Shown: in pieces, positions 49,292-59,455 of the stretch
Layout: each line of letters opens with the position of its first letter
Numbering within the stretch: position 1 is the stretch's first letter
Assembly (NCBI RefSeq): GCF_023716865.1
Contig: NZ_CP092417.1
Location: 1,900,001 to 1,964,000 of the forward strand
Length of the DNA: 64,000 bases
Source: Endozoicomonas sp. SCSIO W0465
GTDB taxonomy: Bacteria; Pseudomonadota; Gammaproteobacteria; Pseudomonadales; Endozoicomonadaceae
Reading direction: 5' to 3'
Program-made: the position numbers and the translations under genes
The notes under the pieces: generated by a model
What the model was told of the DNA's origin: nothing
Databases searched by the model: none
Seen by the model: the letters and a program-made list of their open reading frames with translations, nothing else

Positions 49292-51017
49292 TAATTTCTC
49301 AAAAACTGCTGGCAGCACCACACGGAAGATGACGTGAAGCCTCCTCAATCAGGTTACTCAATCTCGGAAATAACCCATCGCCCATTAGTCGGCTTTTCAG
49401 ATAATCCCAAAAAGAGAGACCATACAGGCGACACGTTTTTTTCAGGCTGGCAAAGGTGTCGCGACATTGCCGCCCCAAATCGCTTCGCGTCCCACTACTG
49501 ATCTTTCGTCGTTTAACATATTCTCGTATCTGACTCTCGCTCAGGTTGTTGTGCAGCGGTAAGCTCGGGTCATCCAGAACCAGTAATAGCTCTTCCTTGA
49601 TTACAGCCAACCCTGACAGAGCATCCTGAAGAAGCCCACTGCACGTTTGGGTTTGGATCAGCGCCTGGAACCCCTGTCGTACTTTTATTGCCTTTTTTTC
49701 AGTTGGCTCTGTCTTGAAGTCTTTAAGGTCATCGTAAATGGCCCAGAACCATGTCCGAAGCCATTTCTGAGCCATGGCCTGCTGATCATTGACCGGATGA
49801 ACTTTTGCCAGCCCTCGCTCTGCATGTATCCAGCACTGGCTGTGTTTGAAAACGTCGAACTGCCTTGCCCCATCACTGAAGGTGGTAAGATGTCCTGCTC
49901 CATGCTGTATCAGGCTGCCATAAATCATGGCTTCACTGGCCTGCTGGCGCCGTCTACCAGTTAGTCTCAGGTCTTTCATACATTCTTCCCAGGCTTCATG
50001 GCTCAGGAAGGTGACGCCTCTGTATGGATTAAGAACGCGTAGCCACTTTTTGGGGTAATCCAGTTTTTCCAGATAGATCAAGGCATCGTCGGTGAACGTG
50101 TAAGTTGACCATGGGCGGTGCAGTAGGCTTACGAAATTTTCCCGGCTTTTGCTGTCTGTGCTCTCGAACCAGGCAAAGGACTCGTTATTGATGATGGTGC
50201 AGTAACCGTTCTTCCCCTTATGCCTTGTTCCCGTGTCGTCTGTCTGGATATAACTTGAACAGCGAATACCTGTAGTCAACAGCTCATCTTTCTCAGCATG
50301 GAACTGCTCGTGTCCTTTCGTCAGAAGCTGGCTGAGTTCCCCGCTGGAAATAGAGATTCCAATGTCCCATAGCCAGTCCAGCAGTTCTGGCTGGGTAACG
50401 GAGCAACCATGATACTGGTGCAGAACGTAGGCCTGCAGCATTGGCCCGTAATGATGTCCATGAAGGCTGGCTGGCGGTTTGGCCGTAATGGTTTGTCCAT
50501 CGGGTGTCACCCATTGCTCTAAAAGATATTCAATACTGGATGTTTGTATTGTCAGTTCCTGAACATGAAAAGGGGTGGTTCCATTCCTGATTGATCCCTC
50601 CGGAACATCAGTGGCAGCAATGGGTATGGATTTTTCCGCCGATGGCTTTCGGGGCTGTTTACGCTGCTTTCTGGTTTTCTCGTTGGGCTTCTTAACCTTC
50701 TGCTTTGACGAGGTGTCTGGGCTGGCTCCATCGTTACCCTCAGGAGCGGATGGATCTCCATCAGGGCTGCCGGTGTCATCATCGGGAGGTTTGGTGTTTG
50801 GTTTGATGTCAGGCTTTGCGGGCAGTTTTTTTAGACGACGAATCTCTGCTTCAAGCAATTCTATCTGCTCTTTGAGCTGAATGATCTGCTCTTGCTGCTG
50901 AGTGATGAATCTCAGTAGATCTTCAGGTTGTAACTGCTGGTGTTCTAGAAAAGCCATGGTGAGAGGATAGACGACTGACCGAAATTATCCTGCTTCCAGC
51001 ACTTTTTGAGAAATTAC
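49292..51017 (-). mobile_element. Second IS66-type element, intact
   Basis: 1,726 bp with inverted ends GTAATTTCTCAAAAACTGC and complement GTAATTTCTCAAAAAGTGC. A perfect 8-bp duplication AATTTATC lies at 49284-49291 and 51018-51025. It differs in sequence from the 1,608-bp IS66 element. It lies 28 bp beyond the 3' end of the lpxO pseudogene. Another copy starts at 63937. Confidence 0.92.
49299..50957 (-). CDS. IS66-type transposase, divergent
   Basis: 552 residues. An N-terminal coiled coil (LRFITQQQEQIIQLKEQIELLEAEIRRL) and a low-complexity basic/acidic linker (about 45-110) precede the DDE core. The core shows IQTDDTGTRHKGKNG (Asp), SDGARQFDVFKHSQCWIHAERG (Asp) and LHNNLSESQIREYVKRRK (Glu). 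It lacks the CxxC zinc region seen in the other IS66 transposase of this window. The frame is intact. Confidence 0.88.
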   Translation of the reverse strand: MAFLEHQQLQPEDLLRFITQQQEQIIQLKEQIELLEAEIRRLKKLPAKPDIKPNTKPPDDDTGSPDGDPSAPEGNDGASPDTSSKQKVKKPNEKTRKQRKQPRKPSAEKSIPIAATDVPEGSIRNGTTPFHVQELTIQTSSIEYLLEQWVTPDGQTITAKPPASLHGHHYGPMLQAYVLHQYHGCSVTQPELLDWLWDIGISISSGELSQLLTKGHEQFHAEKDELLTTGIRCSSYIQTDDTGTRHKGKNGYCTIINNESFAWFESTDSKSRENFVSLLHRPWSTYTFTDDALIYLEKLDYPKKWLRVLNPYRGVTFLSHEAWEECMKDLRLTGRRRQQASEAMIYGSLIQHGAGHLTTFSDGARQFDVFKHSQCWIHAERGLAKVHPVNDQQAMAQKWLRTWFWAIYDDLKDFKTEPTEKKAIKVRQGFQALIQTQTCSGLLQDALSGLAVIKEELLLVLDDPSLPLHNNLSESQIREYVKRRKISSGTRSDLGRQCRDTFASLKKTCRLYGLSFWDYLKSRLMGDGLFPRLSNLIEEASRHLPCGAASSF

Positions 51018-51413
51018 AATTTATCAATCTCTCTTTACCAGCCCTCAACCGAAAATAGCGTAGAGGAGGCCAAGAAAAAGTATCCATTTCACCGTGTAGT
51101 AAAGCGTTCTGTTGTAATTTTTAATCCGTTTGCCCAGCAGGCGAATCTGATAGAGGTATTGGAAGGCTCTGTTCAGCCCACCGACCCTGTCGCCATCAAG
51201 GTTTTTGGTGGCACTGGCTGCCATTACCAGGTGTGAGAACGTACGATTAAAGGCCCTGGCCCAGCGGATTGCTCATGGGGCGCTCTACGTCACAGAACAA
51301 ATTAATGCGATCGGTGTCGGTGCTGTTCTCGGCAAAGTGGATGTAGGTTTCATCAAACATGACCGATTCTCCATCTTTCCAGTAATACGTTTCGCCATCA
51401 ACATTGATAAAAC

Positions 51414-53021
51414 GTAACTATTCAGCACTGAGCAAAGGCATATTACAGTAATTCCGAACAGCTCTATGAAGTGATTGATATATGTCCATTCCCTGTTTTC
51501 TGGCAGACGACAAATAGCTGCGAATCCGTGCAAACATAGAACCACCGTCTGCACTCCTGAAGCAGCCTGAGATTTTCTGCTTTAACTTGGCCATTCGAAC
51601 ATCCCGCTCACTGCCATTGTTATCGAAGGGAATGGTAAAATCTGACATGAAGCGCAGTGTCTCAGCCTTGAACTCAGTGAGTCGTTTGAAGAGATTGTAA
51701 GCTTTAGTATTCTTGACTTTCTTGCGCTTAAGCTCCTCTCGTTGCTTCTCCATATAGACGACTTCTTTCATTAGAGCCCGCTGAAGCAACCGGTCATAAA
51801 TCTTCTCGATTCGTTCACAGACAACACTTGGCATCTGTAGCATACCTATGGTCTTAAAGCCCTTGCAGTAATGCCAGGAAAGCCTCAGTAGCTTCATCAA
51901 TCGCAACGCCAGTTGATTGCTGTCCCTATCAACAACACCCAAAAGCTCCCTCAGGTGATGGGCATTGCAAAGTACGTGAGTTGCCGCATATGCAAAATAG
52001 GATTTCCAATGATCATGAACCAGAACGCCTGCAAATGTTAGCAGTATGCCCATCGTGTCCATGGCCTCACGACCTCGCTTTTCAGACAAGTAGTAGAGCG
52101 TCCATTGTTCATCCCGCATAACGTGTAGCCAGTGCAAAGAGCCCTCGGCCCGCATACCCGTTTCATCGGCTCCGGCAACAGACGATTCCCGCAAGGCGTC
52201 ACGAATAACCTCTTCAGTAGAAGCCAGATTTTCATAGGTTCTGGCCACAAAATTGGCGACAGTGCCTGCACTTACACTCATTTTATAGAGAGTATTAAAA
52301 TACTCTGACACGCGCTTAAAAGGCAGGAAATGGTATTGGTTAAGATAGACGGCCATAGCCTGTGTGGCTGAGCCATATTGTGCGGCAGCGGTAACACCTT
52401 CCGGGAATTCAGCCTGATTCCGACAACCACAAGTGCAGATTTTTACTTCAGCTCTATGGGCCGTTACTTCAAATTCACCCGGTCTCCCTGGTTCAAACAC
52501 CTGTCGTTCAATATATTTGACCGGCTCACTATCAAGAAGAGACGCCTGACATTTATTGCATTCTTTAACCGGAAGGTACTCAATATAGTCAGGGATATCG
52601 ACCTGTTTAAGACAAGTGCCCTGATGCCCTTTCTTTCCACCGGCTTTATTACCAGAAGACTGTCTCAGACTTTTAGGATTGGGTTTTTCATCCGATGGAT
52701 CGGTACCTTTATCTGCGGAAAGGTCGTCAGAATGATCTGGAGAATTACTGTTTTTACAAGGTTTTTGATAACCATCAGACGATGGCGGCTTGCTGCTGTT
52801 TTGACTGTTCTTGCCAACCTTTTCTTCCAATTCTCGACATCGCTCTTCCAGACAGGCAACTCTCATCCGCAGCTCTGCATTCTCTTTCAAGAGAATCTCA
52901 GCCGACATAGTTGCGGGTAGTTCTGGAATCATGCTGGCGAATATTGTGGAAAAATGGTGCTTAAGAGGATGGTATAAAAATCAGAAAATTCCAGATTTAT
53001 GTGGGGGTGCTGAACAGTTAC
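51414..53021 (-). mobile_element. IS66-family element copy 3, intact, inside lpxO
   Basis: 1,608 bp, the same ends as copy 2. The 8-bp duplication GATAAAAC lies at 51406-51413 and 53022-53029. Joining the flanks across one duplication restores the LpxO reading frame through the active-site region. Confidence 0.95.
51418..52932 (-). CDS. IS66-family transposase TnpC (intact)
   Basis: 504 residues, identical in sequence to the transposase at 47264-48778, with the same coiled coil, zinc-binding cysteines and DDE residues. The identity implies very recent transposition or gene conversion between copies. Confidence 0.95.
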   Translation of the reverse strand: MIPELPATMSAEILLKENAELRMRVACLEERCRELEEKVGKNSQNSSKPPSSDGYQKPCKNSNSPDHSDDLSADKGTDPSDEKPNPKSLRQSSGNKAGGKKGHQGTCLKQVDIPDYIEYLPVKECNKCQASLLDSEPVKYIERQVFEPGRPGEFEVTAHRAEVKICTCGCRNQAEFPEGVTAAAQYGSATQAMAVYLNQYHFLPFKRVSEYFNTLYKMSVSAGTVANFVARTYENLASTEEVIRDALRESSVAGADETGMRAEGSLHWLHVMRDEQWTLYYLSEKRGREAMDTMGILLTFAGVLVHDHWKSYFAYAATHVLCNAHHLRELLGVVDRDSNQLALRLMKLLRLSWHYCKGFKTIGMLQMPSVVCERIEKIYDRLLQRALMKEVVYMEKQREELKRKKVKNTKAYNLFKRLTEFKAETLRFMSDFTIPFDNNGSERDVRMAKLKQKISGCFRSADGGSMFARIRSYLSSARKQGMDIYQSLHRAVRNYCNMPLLSAE

Positions 53022-53648
53022 GATAAAACATTGCTCGTGATTGGGGGTAACCAACCCAAGATGATAGCGGAGTGATCCGGCATAGGGGTCGCGATGCTTG
53101 ACCAGCCGACTGCCGGGAGGAAGCATGGCAAACATGGCGGCTTTGATGTCAGGAATACGCCTGAGGAACTCAACGGTTCTGGGGCAAAGGGCTGCAGCAG
53201 AGGGGAGTTCATCGCCATACCATTTCAGGTAAAAGCGCTTCCAGCCAGATTTGAAAAACGAGTTAAAGCCAATGTCGTTCAGTTGGTCAGAGGATTTGAT
53301 GTGGCGTTGCCTGTACAGCGTCAGAGCTTCATCGCGAATGGCTTGCCAGTTGGCATCAAGTACTTTGAGTTCCGGAAAGTGGCTGGTATTAATATATGGG
53401 GTAAGGGGTACTTTCGAGAACAGGTACATAATGGCATTTACGGGAGCCATAAAGGTAGAGTGATCGCTGAGTTGGCGAAAAGGTCGGTGGCGAACGTTTC
53501 CCCTATGGTGGGTATAGAGTGCTGCACCAATGCAGTAGTAAATGAACAGGAGCTTTGGGGCCAGTAAATCAGCAATCATGGTTACTATCCATTTAAGTGG
53601 AATGGCTACAACTATAGTCCGCCCTCACTTTTAACAAGAGGCAAAGGT

Positions 53649-54362
53649 ATGGCGTTTAACAGGGAATTGTTAGTACTGGCTTTCAGGCAGTGGCTTTATC
53701 AATGGCGACAGAATGTCCGCGAACTGAAATGCTATGGCCGATATCTGCGCTTTGTGTTTCCGTGGATATGGCTGAAGCTCAGTTATCTTCTGGATAGCCC
53801 TTACGCGGTCAGTCGTCGTTACCAGCGACGTATCAAGGCAGATAACATTCACGTATACGGTGAAACACCCCTGACCAGTTTGGCGTTAATTGCTGAAAGA
53901 TCGGGTGTGACCGCTGAGGACCATGTGTTTGAGCTTGGGGCCGGGAGTGGTTTTACCAGTGTCTGGCTGCAGGGAGTTAAAAGGTGTCAGGTGACAGCTA
54001 TTGAGCAGATTCCACTATTCTGCTGGCGCTTACAGCGTACCAGCCAGCGTATGCGACTGGATGGCATTACTGTTCGTTGTGAAGACTATATGGAATCTTC
54101 TCTGGAAGATGCATCAATTATCTACCTGTATGGCTCAAACCTTGAGGATCATGTGATTACCGGGTTGGCCGAGCGATTGGCGGAACTCCCTGCCGGCATC
54201 AAGATTATTACGGTCAGTTATGCGCTGCAGCCATTTCTTCATCAGCAGGCATTTAAAGTTACTGACCGGTTCACTGTCCCTTTTGAGTGGGGAGAGGCGG
54301 AGGTTTACCTGCAACAGAGGATGTCTGCTACTGAAGTCCTGAAAGCCATGGTGGCGCCGTGA
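53649..54362 (+). CDS. SAM-dependent methyltransferase
   Basis: A 237-residue Rossmann-fold methyltransferase. Motif I is VFELGAGSGFTSVWL, followed by VTAIEQIPLFCWRL (acidic residue that contacts the ribose) and IIYLYGSNLEDHVI around motif IV. The N-terminal 60 residues are basic and aromatic (RQWLYQWRQNVRELKCYGRYLRF) and may associate with membrane or substrate. The substrate is unknown. It is divergent from the lpxO pseudogene, with 69 bp between starts. Confidence 0.8.
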   Translation: MAFNRELLVLAFRQWLYQWRQNVRELKCYGRYLRFVFPWIWLKLSYLLDSPYAVSRRYQRRIKADNIHVYGETPLTSLALIAERSGVTAEDHVFELGAGSGFTSVWLQGVKRCQVTAIEQIPLFCWRLQRTSQRMRLDGITVRCEDYMESSLEDASIIYLYGSNLEDHVITGLAERLAELPAGIKIITVSYALQPFLHQQAFKVTDRFTVPFEWGEAEVYLQQRMSATEVLKAMVAP

Positions 54363-54395
54363 CGGAAGTATTTCTCCTCCTGATGCAGGCGTTGG

Positions 54396-55988
54396 TCATG
54401 CTAACGAAATTTTCTTTATGATTAAGCTGATAACTTCTTCTGTTGAATGACTAACTTTCTCATCTGTAGAGACAATAACCACAACTTCAGCCTCGACCAG
54501 GGCAGCCGCCTTGGCAGACCACTGTACATCATCACTGCTAACCACTAATGGATAAAACCCACGATCAAACAGTTGTCGTTCAATAACGTCAGCATGTTGC
54601 CGGGCAACTCTGAAAATACCGCCTTTCTGGCCCAAGCGCTGCTGACGATGGACTCTCGACAGCGAATCCCGGTCATGGGTACGCTCACTGGCTCCCCGCA
54701 CCATACCGGCGGCAACCGTCGTATTGCTGAGTCGGTCAATGACAATAAAGGCACCGGTCTGGCGATTACGCCGGTAATTGTCCACAGGAACGGGTCTGGT
54801 CAGCCGGAGATGACACAGGCCAATTTCATTGAGTGCCAGCTGCTCTGCCGGGTGATGGGCCAGGGAGTTCACATCAATCCGGTGATCAACCCCGACAAAG
54901 CTGCCCGACACCTTGCCGGCCGAAAACTTGACCTGGTATTGCCTGCCGGGGCTCATGGGCTGTTCCGCCATCCAGACCAGATCCACATCCAGATCAGTAG
55001 CCACCTGAACAGGGCTGTCCCTGAGCACCAGCATATCACCACGGCTGATATCAATTTCATCCGTCAGGGTCAGGGTAACCGCCTGGCCAGCATGGGCTTC
55101 AGACAAATCCCCATCCCAGGTCACAATGCGTTCAACACTGCTCACCTGACCCGATGGTAATACCTTGACCTGATCGCCTGGTTTGACTTTGCCAGAGGCC
55201 AGTGTTCCTGAGAACCCTCGAAAATTCAGGTTGGGACGATTGACATATTGCACCGGGAAACGGAAGTCATCCAGGTTACGGTCCCGGGCAATCTCGACAT
55301 TTTCCAACACGTCCATCAATGTGCTGTCACGATACCAGGACATCCGTTCGCTGCGGTGAACCACATTGTCGCCTTCCAGTGCCGACATCGGAACAAACTG
55401 AATATCACCCAGTTGCAGCGGTTCTGAAAAGTCGAGGTACTGGTTACGAATCGCTTCAAACCGTGCCTTGCTGAAATCCACCAGATCCATCTTGTTTATG
55501 GCCACGACAATATGCTTTATGCCCAGCAGGCTGGCTATGTAGGTATGCCGCCGCGTCTGGGTCAGCACGCCCTGGCGGGCATCAATCAGAATAATCGCCA
55601 GATCGCAGGTGGAAGCGCCGGTTGCCATATTTCGTGTGTACTGCTCATGCCCGGGCGTATCGGCAATAATGTACTTACGTTTTTCGGTGGAAAAATAACG
55701 GTAGGCCACATCAATGGTAATGCCCTGCTCACGCTCTGCCTGCAGACCGTCCACCAGCAGCGCCAGATCCAGTTTTTCCCCCTGGGTGCCTACACGCTTA
55801 CTGTCGTTTTCTACGGCAGCTAGCTGATCTTCATAAATCATGCTGGTGTCGTGCAAAAGGCGACCAATCAGGGTGCTTTTACCATCATCAACACTGCCAC
55901 AGGTGAGAAATCGCAGCATCTCTTTCTGTTCATGACGATTCAGGTACTCTTCGATATCGGTGGCAATAAGTTCAGATTGGTGTGACAT
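54396..55988 (-). CDS. cysN: Sulfate adenylyltransferase GTPase subunit with a CysC-like C-terminal remnant
   Basis: The GTP-hydrolysing subunit of ATP sulfurylase, which with CysD makes adenosine 5'-phosphosulfate. Its GTPase motifs are [13 protein letters not shown] (P-loop, about 31-43), [11 protein letters not shown] and NKMDL, followed by two beta-barrel domains. At 530 residues it exceeds E. coli CysN (475). The extra tail (about 446-510) reads [10 protein letters not shown], then [20 protein letters not shown], then [14 protein letters not shown]. It resembles the APS-kinase half of CysNC fusions with the P-loop missing. It is translationally coupled to cysD by a TGATG overlap. No separate cysC is visible in the window. 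Confidence 0.95.
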   Translation of the reverse strand: MSHQSELIATDIEEYLNRHEQKEMLRFLTCGSVDDGKSTLIGRLLHDTSMIYEDQLAAVENDSKRVGTQGEKLDLALLVDGLQAEREQGITIDVAYRYFSTEKRKYIIADTPGHEQYTRNMATGASTCDLAIILIDARQGVLTQTRRHTYIASLLGIKHIVVAINKMDLVDFSKARFEAIRNQYLDFSEPLQLGDIQFVPMSALEGDNVVHRSERMSWYRDSTLMDVLENVEIARDRNLDDFRFPVQYVNRPNLNFRGFSGTLASGKVKPGDQVKVLPSGQVSSVERIVTWDGDLSEAHAGQAVTLTLTDEIDISRGDMLVLRDSPVQVATDLDVDLVWMAEQPMSPGRQYQVKFSAGKVSGSFVGVDHRIDVNSLAHHPAEQLALNEIGLCHLRLTRPVPVDNYRRNRQTGAFIVIDRLSNTTVAAGMVRGASERTHDRDSLSRVHRQQRLGQKGGIFRVARQHADVIERQLFDRGFYPLVVSSDDVQWSAKAAALVEAEVVVIVSTDEKVSHSTEEVISLIIKKISLA

Positions 55989-56896
55989 CAGAAATACCCT
56001 TCCTGCTTTTTCTTTTCCATGGAGCCGGCACTGTCATGATCTATTACCCGGCCCTGTCGCTCAGAGGTTCTGGTCAGGAGCATCTCCTGAATCACGTCGG
56101 TCAGTGTATCGGCTTCAGATGCTACGGCGCCGGTGAGCGGGTAACACCCCAGGGTCCTGAAGCGAACTTTTCTCATCTGGGGTTCTTCTCCCCGCTGCAG
56201 CGGCATCCGCTCATCATCCACCATAATCAGGTTGCCATCACGCTCCACCACCGGGCGTTCTTTGGCAAGATACAGCGGCACAATAGGGATCTGTTCCAGG
56301 TGGATATACTGCCAGATATCGAGTTCCGTCCAGTTTGACAGCGGGAACACGCGAATACTTTCGCCCTTCTCAACCTCGCTGTTATAGATATTCCAAAGCT
56401 CTGGCCTCTGGTTTTTAGGATCCCAGCGATGGTTTTTATCCCGAAAAGAGTAAACCCGCTCTTTAGCCCTGGATTTTTCTTCATCCCGGCGGGCACCACC
56501 AAACGCCGCATCAAAACCGTATTTATCCAGTGCCTGCTTGAGTGCCTGGGTTTTCATGACATCGGTATGCTTTGCACTGCCATGGGTAAATGGTCCGACG
56601 CCCTGCTCCAGACCTTCCGGATTGGTATGCACCAGCAGCTCAAGACCCAGTCTTTCTACCAGCTGGTCACGAAACTTAATCATTTCCCGGAACTTCCAGG
56701 TAGTATCCACATGCAATAAAGGAAAGGGAGGCTTACCCGGGTAAAAAGCTTTCATGGCCAGATGCAGCATCACGGCAGAATCTTTGCCAATTGAGTAAAG
56801 CATGACAGGATTTTCAAACTCAGCAGCCACTTCCCGGATGATATGGATGCTTTCCGCTTCCAGCTGTTTCAGATGGTTGAAGTCTTGATCCGACAT
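55988..56896 (-). CDS. cysD: Sulfate adenylyltransferase subunit 2
   Basis: A 302-residue PAPS-reductase-superfamily subunit that performs adenylyl transfer to sulfate, the same length as E. coli CysD. The PP-loop [17 protein letters not shown] is at about 33-50, and [23 protein letters not shown] and [17 protein letters not shown] are diagnostic. First gene of cysDN. The upstream 90 bp before the intergenic region contain no recognisable CysB site by eye. Confidence 0.97.
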   Translation of the reverse strand: MSDQDFNHLKQLEAESIHIIREVAAEFENPVMLYSIGKDSAVMLHLAMKAFYPGKPPFPLLHVDTTWKFREMIKFRDQLVERLGLELLVHTNPEGLEQGVGPFTHGSAKHTDVMKTQALKQALDKYGFDAAFGGARRDEEKSRAKERVYSFRDKNHRWDPKNQRPELWNIYNSEVEKGESIRVFPLSNWTELDIWQYIHLEQIPIVPLYLAKERPVVERDGNLIMVDDERMPLQRGEEPQMRKVRFRTLGCYPLTGAVASEADTLTDVIQEMLLTRTSERQGRVIDHDSAGSMEKKKQEGYF

Positions 56897-57258
56897 GCAT
56901 TTCGACCCAAAGCGAAGTTATTGTTATGCGCCAGGTGAAATACTATCAGTGAAGGCTCTATTTTGATTACGAACTGCTCTACAGTGAAAACTGACTGTAG
57001 GTCACGAAAAACAAGGATTGAGCAACATTACCGGACAATATGCTGACAACCTTTGTAGATAAAGGGCTTCAGCAATGTTCAACCCAGTAGCAGTCTGAAA
57101 TCCTACAAGAGCCTCAGTGAAAATAGAATAATAAATTCAATATCTATATTGTTTTTATATATAAATATATCGCTTACTGAAGAGTCGATAATTGCTCCTG
57201 CATGATCCACGCTTCCACCGTCCATGGTGGAACGAAGACACAAAGGAAGCCTTTTTTG
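56897..57258. other. Intergenic region upstream of cysD
   Basis: 362 bp between the cysD start and IS66 copy 4. It must hold the cysDN promoter. An AT-rich stretch (57130-57175) and a CCACC...GGTGG dyad near 57219 are present. A GAAGACACAAAGG motif near 57234 has related sequences in inverted orientation on the other side of the IS at 60610-60640. No gene seen. Confidence 0.45.
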
Positions 57259-57754
57259 GTAACTGTTCAGCACCCCCACATAAATCTGGAATTTTCTGAT
57301 TTTTATACCATCCTCTTAAGCACCATTTTTCCACAATATTCGCCAGCATGATTCCAGAACTACCCGCAACTATGTCGGCTGAGATTCTCTTGAAAGAGAA
57401 TGCAGAGCTGCGGATGAGAGTTGCCTGTCTGGAAGAGCGATGTCGAGAATTGGAAGAAAAGGTTGGCAAGAACAGTCAAAACAGCAGCAAGCCGCCATCG
57501 TCTGATGGTTATCAAAAACCTTGTAAAAACAGTAATTCTCCAGATCATTCTGACGGCCTTTCCGCAGATAAAGGTACCGATCCATCGGATGAAAAACCCA
57601 ATCCTAAAAGTCTGAGACAGTCTTCTGGTAATAAAGCCGGTGGAAAGAAAGGGCATCAGGGCACTTGTCTTAAACAGGTCGATATCCCTGACTATATTGA
57701 GTACCTTCCGGTTAAAGAATGCAATAAATGTCAGGCGTCTCTTCTTGATAGTGA

Positions 57755-59455
57755 GTTCTCGTCCAAAAACACAACCAATTGAAAACTGTAGATTTTATCC
57801 TGAAAAATTAAGTGGAGCCCTACTGCTATCTGGCGACTAAACTTCCCAAGAGCAAGAAACATAAGGGATTGCCAAAAACAGAGGACTCCAAATGCGCAAA
57901 AAACGCAACCCGCAGTGTAGTATGGAACTCCATTACGTACCTCATGAAATCTGCTCCCAGCTTTCCGGTATCTCGCAATGGCTTGACGCCCATCCACAGT
58001 TCAATGACTGGATTTATGAGGACTTAAGTTCTGGTGATAAACAGAACACTGGGCGGAACGGACTATCAGCAGAATCCGTTCTTCGTGCGGCACTCCTGAA
58101 ACAGTATTTGAATTGTGATTATGACTACTTGTCGTTTGTTTTGATGGACTCCATGCTCTTTCGAGACTTTTGTCGCCTCGAACCAAACCAGCGCCCCAGT
58201 CGCTCCAGTTTGCATGGGCTCATCAGCCTTCTTACTGCATCTACATGGGAACGGATTAATAACTGTCAGCTAATGACCGCTAAAGATCAGGGTATTGAAA
58301 AAGGGCGCACTGTGGCTATTGACAGCACAGTCACCGAATCGGATATCAAACCTCCTTGCGACAGTGATCTTTTAGCCAGTTCCGTTAAAGAAATTTGTCG
58401 GCTGCTGGAACGGGGACAAACACTGACAGCGACACCGCTTTATGAATATACCCATCACAACCGAGCCGTAAAAGATGCGGCCAGAAAATGCATCTACGCT
58501 GGCAAAGAAGAGCGGCATCAGCATTATAAAAAACTGCTGCAGTTGACCCGAAAATCCCGGAAGGTACTTATCGAAGCTACTGTCACGCTAGCAAACGCCC
58601 GTCAGCAGGGGCAGTGTCTCCTGGCTGATGATGCCGACAAGTGGCAGGCCGATGTGGATCACCTGTTACCCCTGGTGGATGCAATAGTCTCCCAGACAGA
58701 GCGCAGGGTCTTTAAGGGTGAAAAGGTGCCAGCCCAGGAAAAAGTGGTTAGCCTGTATGAACCCCATACGGATATCATCGTAAAAGACAGGCGGCAAGTA
58801 CAGTATGGCCATAAACTGAACCTGGTTCAGGGAAAAAGTCGATTGATCCTGGACCTGGTTATTGAGGAAGGTAACCCAGCGGATTCGGACCAATTCATTC
58901 CGATGATGGAAAGACAAAAAGAAATTTATGGTCGTGTACCTCGCCAGACAAGCGGTGACGGCGGATACGCGTGTCGCGCTAATTTGGAAAAAGCCAAGGC
59001 CATGGGAATCAGCGATGTAGCTTTTAATAAGAAGCGCGGACTTGAAGTCGAAGAGATGACTAAAAGTCAGTATGTGTATAAAACGCTCTTTCGCTTCCGG
59101 GCAGGTATTGAAGCGGGAATTTCGTGGCTAAAGAGATGTTTTGGGCTATCACGTTGCCACTGCAAGGGTTCTGAGCGTTTTGATTCTCATTGCTGGTTAT
59201 CGGTGGTCTGTTACAACCTGGTGATTCTGGCCAGACACCCGGCACCATCCTGATAGCCACCTCCACGCTACATGAAAGTACCTTTCCAGCATGGTGGGAG
59301 GATGTTTTCTGCCTGCTTTTCGCGTTTTTCTCCAATATCCGTCCCAGATTAGAGAAAAAAAGGGAAGAGTTTTTGCGGCTCTCTGGAATTTCAGGAAATA
59401 TCAAAACGCACGTACAATCTAATTATGATTGCCTGATGCGTTTTTGGACGAGAAC
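57755..59455 (+). mobile_element. ISNCY-like element inside IS66 copy 4
   Basis: 1,701 bp. The left end GTTCTCGTCCAAAAAC and right complement GTTCTCGTCCAAAAAC match perfectly over 16 bases. The 6-bp target TAGTGA is duplicated at 57749-57754 and 59456-59461. Comparison with the uninterrupted IS66 copies confirms both boundaries. Confidence 0.92.
57892..59253 (+). CDS. DDE transposase, ISNCY/IS5-like
   Basis: 453 residues. An N-terminal IS5/IS1182-like helical domain is seen (LSAESVLRAALLKQYLNCDYDYLSFVLMDS). Catalytic residues are likely Asp in TVAIDSTVTES, Asp in TSGDGGYACRANLEKAKAMG, and Glu in FRFRAGIEAGISWLKRCFG. FNKKRGLEVEEM is characteristic of transposases annotated as ISNCY. Intact frame. 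The family label rests on memory of this motif set and the 6-bp duplication. Confidence 0.8.
   Translation: MRKKRNPQCSMELHYVPHEICSQLSGISQWLDAHPQFNDWIYEDLSSGDKQNTGRNGLSAESVLRAALLKQYLNCDYDYLSFVLMDSMLFRDFCRLEPNQRPSRSSLHGLISLLTASTWERINNCQLMTAKDQGIEKGRTVAIDSTVTESDIKPPCDSDLLASSVKEICRLLERGQTLTATPLYEYTHHNRAVKDAARKCIYAGKEERHQHYKKLLQLTRKSRKVLIEATVTLANARQQGQCLLADDADKWQADVDHLLPLVDAIVSQTERRVFKGEKVPAQEKVVSLYEPHTDIIVKDRRQVQYGHKLNLVQGKSRLILDLVIEEGNPADSDQFIPMMERQKEIYGRVPRQTSGDGGYACRANLEKAKAMGISDVAFNKKRGLEVEEMTKSQYVYKTLFRFRAGIEAGISWLKRCFGLSRCHCKGSERFDSHCWLSVVCYNLVILARHPAPS

Larger units (their letters stand above)
51045..53579 (-). pseudogene. lpxO: LpxO-like lipid A hydroxylase gene, broken by IS66 copy 3 and a frameshift
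   Basis: A Fe(II)/2-oxoglutarate-dependent aspartyl/asparaginyl beta-hydroxylase family protein; LpxO members 2-hydroxylate lipid A acyl chains at the inner membrane. The 5' part (53579 to 53030) encodes an N-terminal membrane helix, then KSGWKRFYLKWYG and HRDPYAGSLRYHLG (HxD metal ligands). IS66 copy 3 follows. Beyond it, the frame resumes as VDGETYYWKDGESVMFDETYIHFAEN (third His) and LFCDVERPM. One extra base near 51274-51278 shifts the frame. The remaining C terminus (RWARAFNRTF, GGLNRAFQYLYQIRLLGKRIK, KWILFLGLLYAIFG) then reads to the stop at 51045. Two independent lesions make it non-functional unless one is a sequencing error. Confidence 0.88.
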
